DNA of 55,454 bases from an uncultured Muribaculaceae bacterium (GTDB taxonomy: Bacteria > Bacteroidota > Bacteroidia > Bacteroidales > Muribaculaceae), in the NCBI GenBank assembly GCA_934555895.1, contig CAKTFH010000015.1, positions 1-55,454 of the forward strand. Direction: 5' to 3'. This document shows positions 1-9,928 of this stretch, one piece after another (position 1 is the first letter of the stretch; the number at the start of each line of letters is the position of its first letter). Under the pieces are notes generated by a model. The model was not told the DNA's origin. It did no database searches and was given only the letters and a program-made list of their open reading frames with translations. The position numbers and the translations under genes are program-made.

Positions 1-1
1 C

Positions 2-1186
2 ACTAAATTTACTGAATTTGAACCTTCCGGGGATCCAAAGAGACCGGAACAATCTGGCGCAGGCAGGCGCCAACGCGGTGATCTACAGACTTCAATTCCA
101 GATTATGAAAATTATAAATATTATGTCTCACCCTACAATCTCGGTTGGTGTGACCCTAAGACGCGTCATTATCTAAGACGAGTTGGTGAAATGGAATTTG
201 TTCAGTATAGAAAAGATAATGGAAATACTGTGCCTACGGGCCGCGCCAAGACACTTCCAGTAATTCAGAATGGTTTGGAAATAACATATCGTTATGGTAA
301 TAATACCTACTATCAGTTTGGCCGTAAGGATGCTATGGTAGGTTTTATCGACCATAATAATACGATTAAACGAAATTTTGGTCCCTATCAGTATAGAATT
401 GTTCAATGCGGTCAGACACTTGGTTATAGCATCCAACACCCAAATACATTGTTATCAATAGGATATAGTACAGACGGGCCTAATAGTAAAGGCGCGGAAT
501 CAACGAAAGGTGCTGAGTGGTGTGATAAATCATATATAAATTTATGGAATAATTATAATTCTTCTTCCGAAATATCCATGAATAATGAAAAATGTGCAAA
601 TCATGCTTTGTGTCTGAACGGAGTGAAGACTGTTTATGATCCATGTCCACCGGGTTATATGGTTCCTCCTGCTTCCCTTTGGAGAATAGTGGGATCTGCT
701 GACGGTAAGAACTATTATGATGGCGGTAGCAATAAAAAAAATCTCAATAAGAACACAAATTTCTATGGCATATACAGAGGAGAAGCGGCCAATGCCCCTA
801 ATGATGATGAGAAATATTATTCATATGTAATATTTGCCGATAGAACAAAAAGTAAAACCGAAAAGAATAATTGGATTTTTCTTGCTTCTACAGGTCATAG
901 ATGGTATTCTGATTATCATACACCCGCTTTTAAAGCTGGCGATAACTTTAATCCTCAGATTGTATATCTTTGGTCATCTACATCATCTGTGAATATGTTC
1001 CGTGGTGCTATGTGTCTGGCTCTCGGTTTTGAGACACCTCCCAATAACGTGAAACCTTGGGGACAGTACCTTGATGGAGATAAAAAAGGACAAGACTATG
1101 ATCAATGGGTTATTTGTTCTTATTTTGATGGTAGGCGCTCTATGGCACGCCCTGTAAGGCCGGTTCGTGAGGAATATAGTAAATAA
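2..1186 (+). CDS. Fimbrillin-like / FISUMP-type surface protein, 3' part only
   Basis: The reading frame is open from the first bases, so the gene starts before the window; 394 codons and a TAA stop are present. The first in-frame ATG, at 191, is probably internal. The C-terminal half has hallmarks of Bacteroidales fimbrillin-family or FISUMP-type surface proteins: a TVYDPCPPGYMVP block near 648-680, a WSSTSS block near 970, and a terminal ARPVRPVRE. Such proteins are exported lipoproteins that build or decorate fimbriae; the signal sequence would lie upstream and cannot be seen. The gene is clearly AT-richer than nearly everything to its right, which suggests a variable or transferred surface locus. 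The exact family is uncertain; the surface-protein call is fairly secure. Confidence 0.7.
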   Translation, partial: TKFTEFEPSGDPKRPEQSGAGRRQRGDLQTSIPDYENYKYYVSPYNLGWCDPKTRHYLRRVGEMEFVQYRKDNGNTVPTGRAKTLPVIQNGLEITYRYGNNTYYQFGRKDAMVGFIDHNNTIKRNFGPYQYRIVQCGQTLGYSIQHPNTLLSIGYSTDGPNSKGAESTKGAEWCDKSYINLWNNYNSSSEISMNNEKCANHALCLNGVKTVYDPCPPGYMVPPASLWRIVGSADGKNYYDGGSNKKNLNKNTNFYGIYRGEAANAPNDDEKYYSYVIFADRTKSKTEKNNWIFLASTGHRWYSDYHTPAFKAGDNFNPQIVYLWSSTSSVNMFRGAMCLALGFETPPNNVKPWGQYLDGDKKGQDYDQWVICSYFDGRRSMARPVRPVREEYSK

Positions 1187-1218
1187 GAAGTTGCGCAAGG
1201 CAGATTTGAAAGGCGGCG

Positions 1219-1659
1219 TTGTTGCAGTCGACGGTCTGTAAGTGCTACGTGACGGAAAGTGACACCCCGCCAGAACAACGATATGAGACAGTGCTGAAAG
1301 CGGGCGATGGTGCGCCCGCTTTCTTTTTCACGCTCAGCGACAGCACTGAGTTCATGTCGCCCCGCGACTTCATCATGTGGCGCAGCACCGAGGTGGTGTT
1401 TTTCTCCACTACGTGTCCCGACTGCCGCGAGGCCCTGGCGCGCCTCCAGAGCCGCCCCGACCACAGTAACGTGCTCTGCATATCGCGCGCCGAACCGGCC
1501 TCCGAGGTGGCCGCCTACTGGGAGGCCCACGGCCTCACCCTCACCTATGCCGCCGTGCCCGACCGCTCGGTTTACAACCTCTTCGCCCGTTCCGGCATCC
1601 CCCGCCTCTACATCATCTCCCCCACCGCCACCATCCTCACCGCCTCCCTCACCCTCTGA
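1219..1659 (+). CDS. Thioredoxin/redoxin-like protein with missing N-terminus
   Basis: The predicted protein (up to 146 aa) carries a thioredoxin-fold core: GDGAPAFFFTLSD, then FFSTTCPDCREAL with a CPDC redox motif, and SGIPRLYIIS with the cis-proline expected after the active site. Bacteroidota relatives are usually exported lipoproteins with a signal peptide and lipobox; none is present. An in-frame TGA at 1207 closes the frame just upstream, and the first usable codons are TTG (1219, 1222) or GTG (1249), with no in-frame ATG before the core. The start is therefore uncertain. The gene is very GC-rich while the gene 33 bases upstream is AT-rich. It could be a 5'-truncated relic or be expressed from a rare start. 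Confidence 0.55.
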   Translation: MLQSTVCKCYVTESDTPPEQRYETVLKAGDGAPAFFFTLSDSTEFMSPRDFIMWRSTEVVFFSTTCPDCREALARLQSRPDHSNVLCISRAEPASEVAAYWEAHGLTLTYAAVPDRSVYNLFARSGIPRLYIISPTATILTASLTL

Positions 1660-1687
1660 TTCCCGTTTTTTTGCAAAAAACGCTGCC

Positions 1688-1739
1688 TGTCCTTTTTTTT
1701 AGGACACATTTAGCCATTTCTGTCCCCCAAAAAAGGACA
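1688..1739. promoter_or_regulatory. Twin 19-bp dyads TGTCC-N9-GGACA
   Basis: Two dyads of identical geometry lie at 1688-1706 (centre T8A) and 1721-1739 (centre CCCAAAAAA), 33 bp apart start to start, about three helical turns. Both are preceded and followed by C. They sit between the convergent thioredoxin-like gene and the GH43 pair. They could be operator sites for a dimeric regulator or RNA hairpins; the function is unknown. Confidence 0.4.
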
Positions 1740-1743
1740 CTAT

Positions 1744-1810
1744 AAAAGAATCGCAACCCAAACGGCGCCGTGTCAGCAGTGTGAGCTGACATGGCGCCGT
1801 TTGGGTTGCG
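1744..1810 (-). terminator. Strong terminator after the GH43 pair
   Basis: A 26-bp stem (1752-1777 with 1785-1810, one G-U pair) closes a 7-nt loop. On the minus strand it is followed by TTCTTTT (1744-1750), as expected for an intrinsic terminator of the GH43 transcript ending at 1853. It also shields the locus from plus-strand readthrough. Confidence 0.8.
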
Positions 1811-1852
1811 GGAGATGAGGAAAAGGGGGAGAGGGGGAGGAGAGAGTTATGT

Positions 1853-2845
1853 TCAGTGGTTGATGACGGGAGCGGTGGCCTCTACCGATGGCTGGCCGGT
1901 GAGGGTGCGGGGCCAACCCTGGGCATCCCAGATTATCTGGTCCATGTAGACCTTGCGGCCTGCCTTGGGCTCGTCGGCGTCGAAGCCGTGGTAGATCATC
2001 CATGTGTTGCCGCCGTCGTCGTAAACGAAGTTGGAGTTGTGGCCGGGACCAACCACCTCGGGGCTTTTCTCGAGGATGAGCGAGAAATTGTTGTCGAGGG
2101 CGCTCTTGCCGTCGCGGTCAACGTAGGGGCCGAAGAGGTCGCGTGAGCGGGCCACCACCACGCGGTAGGTGCTGGCAAGGCCCTCGCAGCATGAGCCTGC
2201 CGAGCCCACGAGGTAATAATATCCGTTGTGCTTGATGATGTTGGTGCCCTCGGTGAGGGTGCCGGCTATGCGCTGCGGTTTGGCTCCCTCGCGCACCGAG
2301 AGGCCGTCGTCGGAGAGTTCGATGCCGTAGATGCCGCGGAAACTGCCCCAGAAGAGGTAGCGCTTGCCGCCTTCCTCGAAGAAGAAGGGGTCGATGCTGT
2401 TCTGCACGCCTATCTCATTGCTTATGAAGAGCTTGCCATGGTCGGTGAACGGGCCTGTGGGGCTGTCGGCGGTGGCTACGCCCACACCGCACTCCCACTC
2501 GCCGCCCCAGCGGCTCTTGGAGTAGTAAAGCACATATTTGCCGTCGAAATGCTGGATGTCGGGCGCCCAGATGCCGCCGTCGGGCACCATCTGCGGGCGT
2601 GTGGCGTCGGTGAAGGCTGTGCCGCGGAATTTCCAGTTCACCAGGTCTTTCGAGCTGAATATGGGCACGTTGCGGGTGTTCTCGGTGCCGTAGAGGTAGT
2701 AGGTGCCGTCGTCGTCGCGGAACACCGTCGGGTCGGGCGCCGCGCGGTTGATGATGGGGTTGCGGTAGGTGTCGGCTTCACAGACCGCCGGAGCGGCCAT
2801 TGCGGCCAGCATCATTGTCGCGAAAATTGCATTGCTGATTTTCAT
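1853..2845 (-). CDS. Secreted GH43 glycosidase, arabinanase/arabinofuranosidase type (copy 1)
   Basis: 330 aa with a signal peptide (hydrophobic core about residues 6-22). The GH43 five-bladed propeller catalytic set is visible: general base Asp38 in APDPTVF, transition-state Asp152 in NSIDPFF, and general acid Glu199 in TLTEGTN. The block VGPGHNSNFVYDDGG near residue 265 is typical of GH43 arabinan-degrading enzymes, so the likely role is hydrolysis of alpha-L-arabinofuranosyl linkages in plant arabinan outside the cytoplasm; other pentosidase specificities cannot be excluded. The neighbour at 2939-3934 is a close paralogue in the same orientation 93 bases upstream, so this copy is probably transcribed from the same message. 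No SusC/SusD pair is in view. Family call strong, substrate inferred. Confidence 0.88.
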   Translation of the reverse strand: MKISNAIFATMMLAAMAAPAVCEADTYRNPIINRAAPDPTVFRDDDGTYYLYGTENTRNVPIFSSKDLVNWKFRGTAFTDATRPQMVPDGGIWAPDIQHFDGKYVLYYSKSRWGGEWECGVGVATADSPTGPFTDHGKLFISNEIGVQNSIDPFFFEEGGKRYLFWGSFRGIYGIELSDDGLSVREGAKPQRIAGTLTEGTNIIKHNGYYYLVGSAGSCCEGLASTYRVVVARSRDLFGPYVDRDGKSALDNNFSLILEKSPEVVGPGHNSNFVYDDGGNTWMIYHGFDADEPKAGRKVYMDQIIWDAQGWPRTLTGQPSVEATAPVINH

Positions 2846-2913
2846 CGTAATCTCATTAAGGTGAAACTAAACGTTATTATAGGGCTTTGTTTTTGTTTTG
2901 CTTTCTTACCGTA

Positions 2914-2934
2914 ATGGCCGCGCGCGTCGGCCAT
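2914..2934. other. Small hairpin between the GH43 paralogues
   Basis: Arms ATGGCCG (2914-2920) and CGGCCAT (2928-2934) enclose a GC-rich 7-nt loop just after the stop of the upstream GH43 gene. No T tract follows on either strand, so it is better seen as an intercistronic stem affecting RNA stability or partial attenuation than as a terminator. Confidence 0.45.
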
Positions 2935-2938
2935 CATA

Positions 2939-3934
2939 TCATTTGCCGATGACGGGGCATACCGACACTTCCGACGGCTGACCGGTGAGGGTGCGGGGCC
3001 ATCCCTGGGCGTCCCAGATGATCATGTCCATATACACCTTGCGGCCGGCGTTGGGATTATCGGCGTCGAAGCCGTGGTAAATCATCCATGTGTTGCCGCC
3101 GTCGTCGTACACGAAGTTGGAGTTGTGGCCCGGGCCGACGACCTTCGAGCTCTTCTCCATCACGAGGGAAAAGTTGTTGTGGAGAGCGCCGTTGCCGTTC
3201 TTGTCGAGGTAGGGGCCGAAGAGGGTGCGTGAACGGGCTACGAGCACGCGGTAGGTGCTGGCGAGGCCCTCGCAGCACGAGCCTGCCGAGCCCACGAGGT
3301 AGTAGTAGCCGTCGTGCTTGATGATGTTGGTGCCTTCGGTGAGGGTGCCGGCTATCTGTCGCGGTTTTGCTCCCTCTCGCACCGACAGGCCGTCGTCGGA
3401 GAGTTCGATGCCGTAGATGCCGCGGAAGCTGCCCCAGAAGAGGTAGCGCTTGCCGCCGTCCTCGATGAAGAAGGGGTCGATGCTGTTCTGCACACCGATT
3501 TCACTGCTTATGAAAAGCTTGCCATGGTCGGTGAACGGGCCTGTGGGGCTGTCGGCCGTGGCCACGCCTATGCCGCAGTCCCACTCGCCGCCCCATCGGC
3601 TCTTGGAGTAATAGAGCACATATTTGCCGTCGAAATGCTGGATGTCGGGAGCCCATATGCCGCCGTTAGGCACCATCTGCGGGCGTGTGGCGTCGGTGAA
3701 GGCTGTGCCGCGAAACTCCCAGTCGACGAGATTTTTCGAACTGAAAATGGGCACATTGCGGGTGTCCTCGGTGCCGTAGAGGTAATATGTGCCGTCGTCG
3801 TCGCGGAACACTGTCGGGTCTGGCGCCGAGCGGTCGATTATGGGGTTACGGAAAGTGCTGGCCGCATTGGCCGCCGCGGGGGCGGCCAATGCTGTCAGCA
3901 CACTGATTGCAAAGATAATATGATTAATTCTCAT
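2939..3934 (-). CDS. Secreted GH43 glycosidase, arabinanase/arabinofuranosidase type (copy 2)
   Basis: 331 aa, close paralogue of the gene at 1853-2845; the two proteins align along nearly their whole length with one residue offset. A signal peptide (about residues 5-24) is followed by the GH43 set: Asp39 (APDPTVF), Asp153 (NSIDPFF), Glu200 (TLTEGTN), and the GPGHNSNFVYDDGG block. Differences concentrate in the signal peptide and the last ten residues, with scattered conservative changes elsewhere, as expected of a tandem duplication kept functional. It is the promoter-proximal gene of the pair, read away from purL. The same substrate class is inferred. Whether the copies differ in endo/exo action or preferred linkage cannot be told from motifs. 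Confidence 0.88.
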   Translation of the reverse strand: MRINHIIFAISVLTALAAPAAANAASTFRNPIIDRSAPDPTVFRDDDGTYYLYGTEDTRNVPIFSSKNLVDWEFRGTAFTDATRPQMVPNGGIWAPDIQHFDGKYVLYYSKSRWGGEWDCGIGVATADSPTGPFTDHGKLFISSEIGVQNSIDPFFIEDGGKRYLFWGSFRGIYGIELSDDGLSVREGAKPRQIAGTLTEGTNIIKHDGYYYLVGSAGSCCEGLASTYRVLVARSRTLFGPYLDKNGNGALHNNFSLVMEKSSKVVGPGHNSNFVYDDGGNTWMIYHGFDADNPNAGRKVYMDMIIWDAQGWPRTLTGQPSEVSVCPVIGK

Positions 3935-3963
3935 GGTGATGATAAGGTGTGTGAACTTTTTAG

Positions 3964-3993
3964 CGTACCGGTCTGCTACAGCAGACCGGTACG
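3964..3993. terminator. Perfect 14-bp hairpin between purL and the GH43 pair
   Basis: Arms 3964-3977 and 3980-3993 are perfectly complementary. It lies 12 bases past the purL stop. T-rich sequence follows only on the plus side (GGTTTTATTTTATTT), so it may be a terminator active for plus-strand RNA or an end-of-message stem for purL that also separates purL from the GH43 genes. Confidence 0.5.
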
Positions 3994-4005
3994 TACGGTT
4001 TTATT

Positions 4006-7000
4006 TTATTTGTGTGCCTTTATCCACTCGCGGGCGGCGATGAAGGCATCTATCCAGGGGGTCACCTCGTCGTTGCGGCGGTTGGCGGGATAGAAGCCGC
4101 ACTGCCACGGGAAGATGGCACGCTCCAGATGGGGCATCATGGCCAGATGACGGCCGTCGGCCGAAGCGAGGGCTGCTACGGCGCCGCGCGAACCGTTGGG
4201 GTTGCCGGGATATGAGGCGTAGTTGTAGCGGGCTGCGATGTTGTAGTTCTTCAGGCTGCCGGGAAGCATGAAGCGTCCCTCGCCGTGGGCTACCCAGATG
4301 CCGAGCTTCATGCCAGCCAGAGGCTTGAGCATCACGCTGTTGCTATCGGGGATGGTGAGGCCCACGAACTGGCTCTCGAAACGGTGGCTGATGTTGTGCT
4401 CCATGCGGGGGCGTCCGGCGCCGGTGCCGTTGTCCTCCACAACCTTGCCTTCGAGCAGGCCGAGCTCAATCATGAGCTGGCAGCCGTTGCATATGCCGAG
4501 GCTGAGGGTGTCGGGGCGCGAGTAGAAGCGACGCAGGGTGGCCTTGGCGGTATCGTTCCAGCGGAATCCGCTCGCCCAGCCTTTGGCCGAGCCGAGCACA
4601 TCGCTGTTGGAGAATCCGCCGCAGAACACTATCATGCTTATGTCGTCGAGGGTCTCGCGGCCGCTCATGAGGTCGGTCATATGCACATCCTTCACATCGA
4701 AGCCTGCCAGATAGAGCGAGTAGGCCATCTCACGGTCGCCGTTCACACCCTTTTCGCGGATGATGGCGGCACGCACGCCGGTGCGTGCCTCGTGGCGGTA
4801 GGCAATGCCGCGCGAGGCGAGGCTGCCGCTGAATGAGGCGGGGATGGAATAGCGCAGAGGCTGTTTCTTGTAGTTCTCGAAGCGCATGGCGGCACATTCG
4901 GCGCCGCTCTGCAGGGTGTCGAGCAAATAGGAGGGCTTGAACCATGCGTCGCGCAGGTAGTCGATGCCGAGCAGGCGCTCGGTGCCTTCATGCTCGAGCA
5001 GCAGCACGCGCTCGGCCTGCGGGCGTCCGAGTTCGAAGAAGCGCACACCGGCTTTTTCGAGGGTCTTCTCCACGGCGGGACGCTTGGCGTCGTCCACCTG
5101 GATGACTACGCCGGGATTTTCGGCGAAGAGTATCTTCACGAGGTCGGTCTCACCTGCCTGCACGAAGCCTTCGGTGGTGATGGCGAGGCCGCCATCGGTG
5201 TTGGCGAACACCATCTCGAGCAGGGTGGTTACCAGACCTCCGGCGCTCACATCGTGCATGGCGAGCAGGCGGCGGTTCTTGACCAAGCTCTGCACGGCCT
5301 CGAAGGCGCTGCGGAAGTAGGCGGGGTCGGTCACCATGGGAGCGTCGCTGCCCACTGTGCCGAGGCTCTGGGCGAACGCCGAGCCTCCGAGGCGCAGCCT
5401 GTCGGCCGAGAAGTCGATGTAGTAGAGCTGCGATTTGGGCTTCTTGGCGAGCACGGGGCTCACCGTGTGGCGCACATCGCCGGTCTCGCCTGCGGCCGAG
5501 ATAATCACGGTGCCGGGGGCGAACACTTTCTTCTCGCCGTATTTCTGTGTCATCGACAGGGAGTCCTTGCCGGTGGGGATGTTGATGCCGAGTGCCACGG
5601 CGAAGTCGGAGCAGGCCTCCACTGCGCGGTAGAGGGCTGCATCCTCGCCTGCATTCTTGCAGGGCCACATCCAGTTGGCGCTGAGGCTTACGCCTGCAAG
5701 GCCTTTCTTAAGGGGAGCACCGACGATGTTGGTGAGCGCTTCGGCGATGGCCATCACCGAACCCTTGGCGCTGTCGGCCAGGGCCACCTGGGGCGCATGG
5801 CCTATGGAGGTGGCTATGCCGGAGCGGCCTGTGTAGTCGAGGGCCACCACGCCGCAGTCGCTGAGCGGCAGCTGGATTTCGCCCTGACACTGCTGACGGG
5901 CCACACGGCCTGTCACGGAGCGGTCGACCTTGTTGGTGAGCCAGTCTTTGCAGGCCACGGCCTCGAGCGAGAGCACATCGCGCACGTAGGTGGCGATGTC
6001 GGCCACGTTATATTCAGGTTCCTTGTATGTGAGGTTCACGGTGCTGTCGTGCATCACGGTCTTGGGCGAGTTGCCGAACATGTCGGCCATCTCAAGGTCG
6101 ATGGGCTTGCGGCCCTTGTGGTCGGTGAACACAAAGCGGTGGTCGCCTGTGGTGTCGCCCACCACATACATGGGTGCGCGCTCACGCTGTGCCACGCGCT
6201 CCACATAGGGTATGTCGGCTGCGTCGACCACCATGCCCATGCGCTCCTGACTCTCGTTGCCCACGATTTCCTTGGCCGAGAGGGTCTTGTCGCCCACGGG
6301 GAGTGCGTCGATATCGATGTGTCCGCCAGTCTCCTCCACGAGTTCCGAGAGGGCGTTGAGGTGGCCTCCGGCGCCATGGTCGTGGATGGATACCACGGGG
6401 TTGCAGTCGCTCTCGGCGAGAGCTCTGATTACGTTGGCCACGCGCTTCTGCATCTCGGGGTTGGCGCGCTGCACGGCGTTGAGCTCGATGGCATTAGCAT
6501 ACTGGCCGGTCTCAACGGAGCTTACGGCGCCGCCGCCCATGCCGATGCGGTAGTTGTCCCCTCCCATCACCACTACTTTCTCGCCGGCAACTGGGGTGCC
6601 CTTGATGGCGTCCTTGCGTGCGGCGTAGCCCACGCCGCCGGCGAGCATTATCACTTTGTCGTAGGCATACATGCGGCCGTTCTCGTCGTGCTCGAATGTG
6701 AGCAGCGAGCCACAGATAAGGGGCTGGCCGAACTTGTTGCCGAAGTCGGAGGCACCGTTCGACGCCTTGATGAGGATTTCAGCCGGGGTCTGGTAGAGCC
6801 ACACGCGGGGATTCATCATCAATTCCCAATGGTGTGCCTGGTCGAGGCGGGGATAGGATGTCATGTAGACAGCGGTGCCCGCGATGGGGAGCGACGCCTT
6901 ACCGCCGCCCAGACGGTCGCGGATTTCGCCGCCGGTGCCGGTGGCGGCGCCGTTGAAGGGTTCCACGGTGGTGGGGAAGTTGTGTGTCTCGGCTTTGAGT

Positions 7001-7731
7001 GAAATCACTGTGTCGAGATCCTTCACCTCGAAGTAGTCGGGGCGGTCGGGGTTCATGGGGTAGAACTGGTCGACGGTGGGACCTTCTACGAAGGCCACGT
7101 TGTCTTTATAGGCGCTTACTAGGCCGTTGGGGTTCTCCTGCGATGTGCGTTTGATGAGCTTGAAGAGCGACGAGGGCTTCTCCTCGCCGTCTATCACGAA
7201 GGTGCCGTTGAAAATCTTGTGGCGGCAGTGCTCCGAGTTTACCTGTGAGAAGCCGAATACCTCCGAGTCGGTGAGGGGTCGGCGCAACTTCTTTGCCAGG
7301 CCGCTGAGGTAGGCTTCCTCGTCGGGGCTGAGGGCGAGGCCTTCGCTGGCGTTGTAGGTGTGTATATCTTTTATTCTGACTATGGGCTCGGGTTTGCGGT
7401 CGAGGGTGAACACGCGCTGGTTGAGCCTTGTGTAAAGGCGCATGAGCATCTTGTCGTAGCGGGGTTCCTCGCCTTCAGGCACACGGGTGAACTGCTCGAT
7501 GCGGGTGATGCCCGTGAGGCCCATGTTCTGGGCTATCTCCACGGCATTGGTGCTCCACGGGGTTATCATCTCGCGGCGCGGGCCTACGAAGGTGCCGTCG
7601 ACCGATGATGCCTTCAGGGGAGTGGCCCCTGAGAATGCCCACGTTAATTTCTCTTTCTCGTCTTGCGACAGATGATGGTCGGTCTCAACAGCATAGAAGA
7701 GAGAACCGCCTTTTTTGAAGAACTGTATCAT
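4006..7731 (-). CDS. purL: Phosphoribosylformylglycinamidine synthase, single-chain large form
   Basis: 1241 aa, matching the large single-chain PurL family (about 1200-1300 aa). It converts FGAR, glutamine and ATP to FGAM, the fourth step of de novo purine synthesis, in the cytosol. The N-terminal PurS-like part is followed by the AIRS-like synthase halves, with SEHCRHKIFNGTF and LKAETHNFPTTVEPFNGAATG in the first and a clear GKDSLSMTQ in the second. The C-terminal class I glutamine amidotransferase domain has the nucleophile elbow GICNGCQLM and the His/Glu region MMPHLERAIFP. It starts at ATG 7731, 33 bases after the Dabb gene, so probably shares a message with the Dabb and ABC-F genes upstream. 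No known purine riboswitch is visible in the short gap. Confidence 0.97.
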   Translation of the reverse strand: MIQFFKKGGSLFYAVETDHHLSQDEKEKLTWAFSGATPLKASSVDGTFVGPRREMITPWSTNAVEIAQNMGLTGITRIEQFTRVPEGEEPRYDKMLMRLYTRLNQRVFTLDRKPEPIVRIKDIHTYNASEGLALSPDEEAYLSGLAKKLRRPLTDSEVFGFSQVNSEHCRHKIFNGTFVIDGEEKPSSLFKLIKRTSQENPNGLVSAYKDNVAFVEGPTVDQFYPMNPDRPDYFEVKDLDTVISLKAETHNFPTTVEPFNGAATGTGGEIRDRLGGGKASLPIAGTAVYMTSYPRLDQAHHWELMMNPRVWLYQTPAEILIKASNGASDFGNKFGQPLICGSLLTFEHDENGRMYAYDKVIMLAGGVGYAARKDAIKGTPVAGEKVVVMGGDNYRIGMGGGAVSSVETGQYANAIELNAVQRANPEMQKRVANVIRALAESDCNPVVSIHDHGAGGHLNALSELVEETGGHIDIDALPVGDKTLSAKEIVGNESQERMGMVVDAADIPYVERVAQRERAPMYVVGDTTGDHRFVFTDHKGRKPIDLEMADMFGNSPKTVMHDSTVNLTYKEPEYNVADIATYVRDVLSLEAVACKDWLTNKVDRSVTGRVARQQCQGEIQLPLSDCGVVALDYTGRSGIATSIGHAPQVALADSAKGSVMAIAEALTNIVGAPLKKGLAGVSLSANWMWPCKNAGEDAALYRAVEACSDFAVALGINIPTGKDSLSMTQKYGEKKVFAPGTVIISAAGETGDVRHTVSPVLAKKPKSQLYYIDFSADRLRLGGSAFAQSLGTVGSDAPMVTDPAYFRSAFEAVQSLVKNRRLLAMHDVSAGGLVTTLLEMVFANTDGGLAITTEGFVQAGETDLVKILFAENPGVVIQVDDAKRPAVEKTLEKAGVRFFELGRPQAERVLLLEHEGTERLLGIDYLRDAWFKPSYLLDTLQSGAECAAMRFENYKKQPLRYSIPASFSGSLASRGIAYRHEARTGVRAAIIREKGVNGDREMAYSLYLAGFDVKDVHMTDLMSGRETLDDISMIVFCGGFSNSDVLGSAKGWASGFRWNDTAKATLRRFYSRPDTLSLGICNGCQLMIELGLLEGKVVEDNGTGAGRPRMEHNISHRFESQFVGLTIPDSNSVMLKPLAGMKLGIWVAHGEGRFMLPGSLKNYNIAARYNYASYPGNPNGSRGAVAALASADGRHLAMMPHLERAIFPWQCGFYPANRRNDEVTPWIDAFIAAREWIKAHK

Positions 7732-7764
7732 GAGATTTTTTAATTCTTATTTCCTGATGATGAA

Positions 7765-8058
7765 TTAAAAAAGGTAGTCGACACACGCGCGGTCGGCTTT
7801 GTGGCCTGCCAGCAGAGAGGCTGCGGCCACGTGCGCGGGGTGACGGGCGTAGATGTCGACATCGGCCATGGTGGGCACTATGGCGGTGAGCACCACATCC
7901 CAGCTCTCGGCGGGGTTTTCGTTGATGCCCACTTCCATGCTTTGGAGCACTTCAATTTGCTGCGGAAGAGCCAGGAGGGCGTCGCGGAACGCCTCGGCCA
8001 CTTTCCGGCGCTCGTCGGGGGTGCCGGTGAGCTTGAATGTCACGATATGCTTTACCAT
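7765..8058 (-). CDS. Dabb-family stress-responsive alpha/beta-barrel protein
   Basis: 97 aa, the usual size for a single stress-responsive A/B barrel (Dabb, ferredoxin-like fold) domain. The N-terminal MVKHIVTFKL strand, the central helix rich in Ala/Leu, and the ESWDVVLTAIV strand followed by YARHPAH match this family, whose members form dimers and mostly have no assigned enzymatic function. No signal peptide, so cytosolic. It is sandwiched between the ABC-F gene (37-base gap) and purL (33-base gap) on the same strand, so likely co-transcribed. Some Dabb proteins act in aromatic metabolism, but nothing here supports that. Confidence 0.8.
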   Translation of the reverse strand: MVKHIVTFKLTGTPDERRKVAEAFRDALLALPQQIEVLQSMEVGINENPAESWDVVLTAIVPTMADVDIYARHPAHVAAASLLAGHKADRACVDYLF

Positions 8059-8095
8059 AATTTTAAGTCAGAAGTCAGAGTTATGATGGTTTAGG

Positions 8096-9808
<1,713 letters not shown>

Positions 9809-9852
9809 TCATTTTCGGGCGCTTTTCCCCATATCCGCATCCGGTGACCTTA

Positions 9853-9902
9853 AAACGTTGCCGGCGGCTCCGGCCTGTGTGACACAGATGCGGAGCCGCC
9901 GG
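9853..9902 (-). terminator. recQ terminator
   Basis: A 12-bp perfect GC-rich stem (9861-9872 with 9891-9902) contains an inner CTGTGT/ACACAG stem; on the minus strand a TTTT (9853-9856) follows after a short gap. It lies just past the recQ stop at 9929. Confidence 0.65.
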
Positions 9903-9928
9903 GGTATGGCTGTAGGTGTGGATCGGGG

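Noticed and set aside
4990..7002. 670-codon plus-strand open frame opposite purL
   Set aside because: It lies wholly antisense to a clear purL, has a His/Gly/Val-rich composition typical of GC-rich shadows, and no domain is recognisable.
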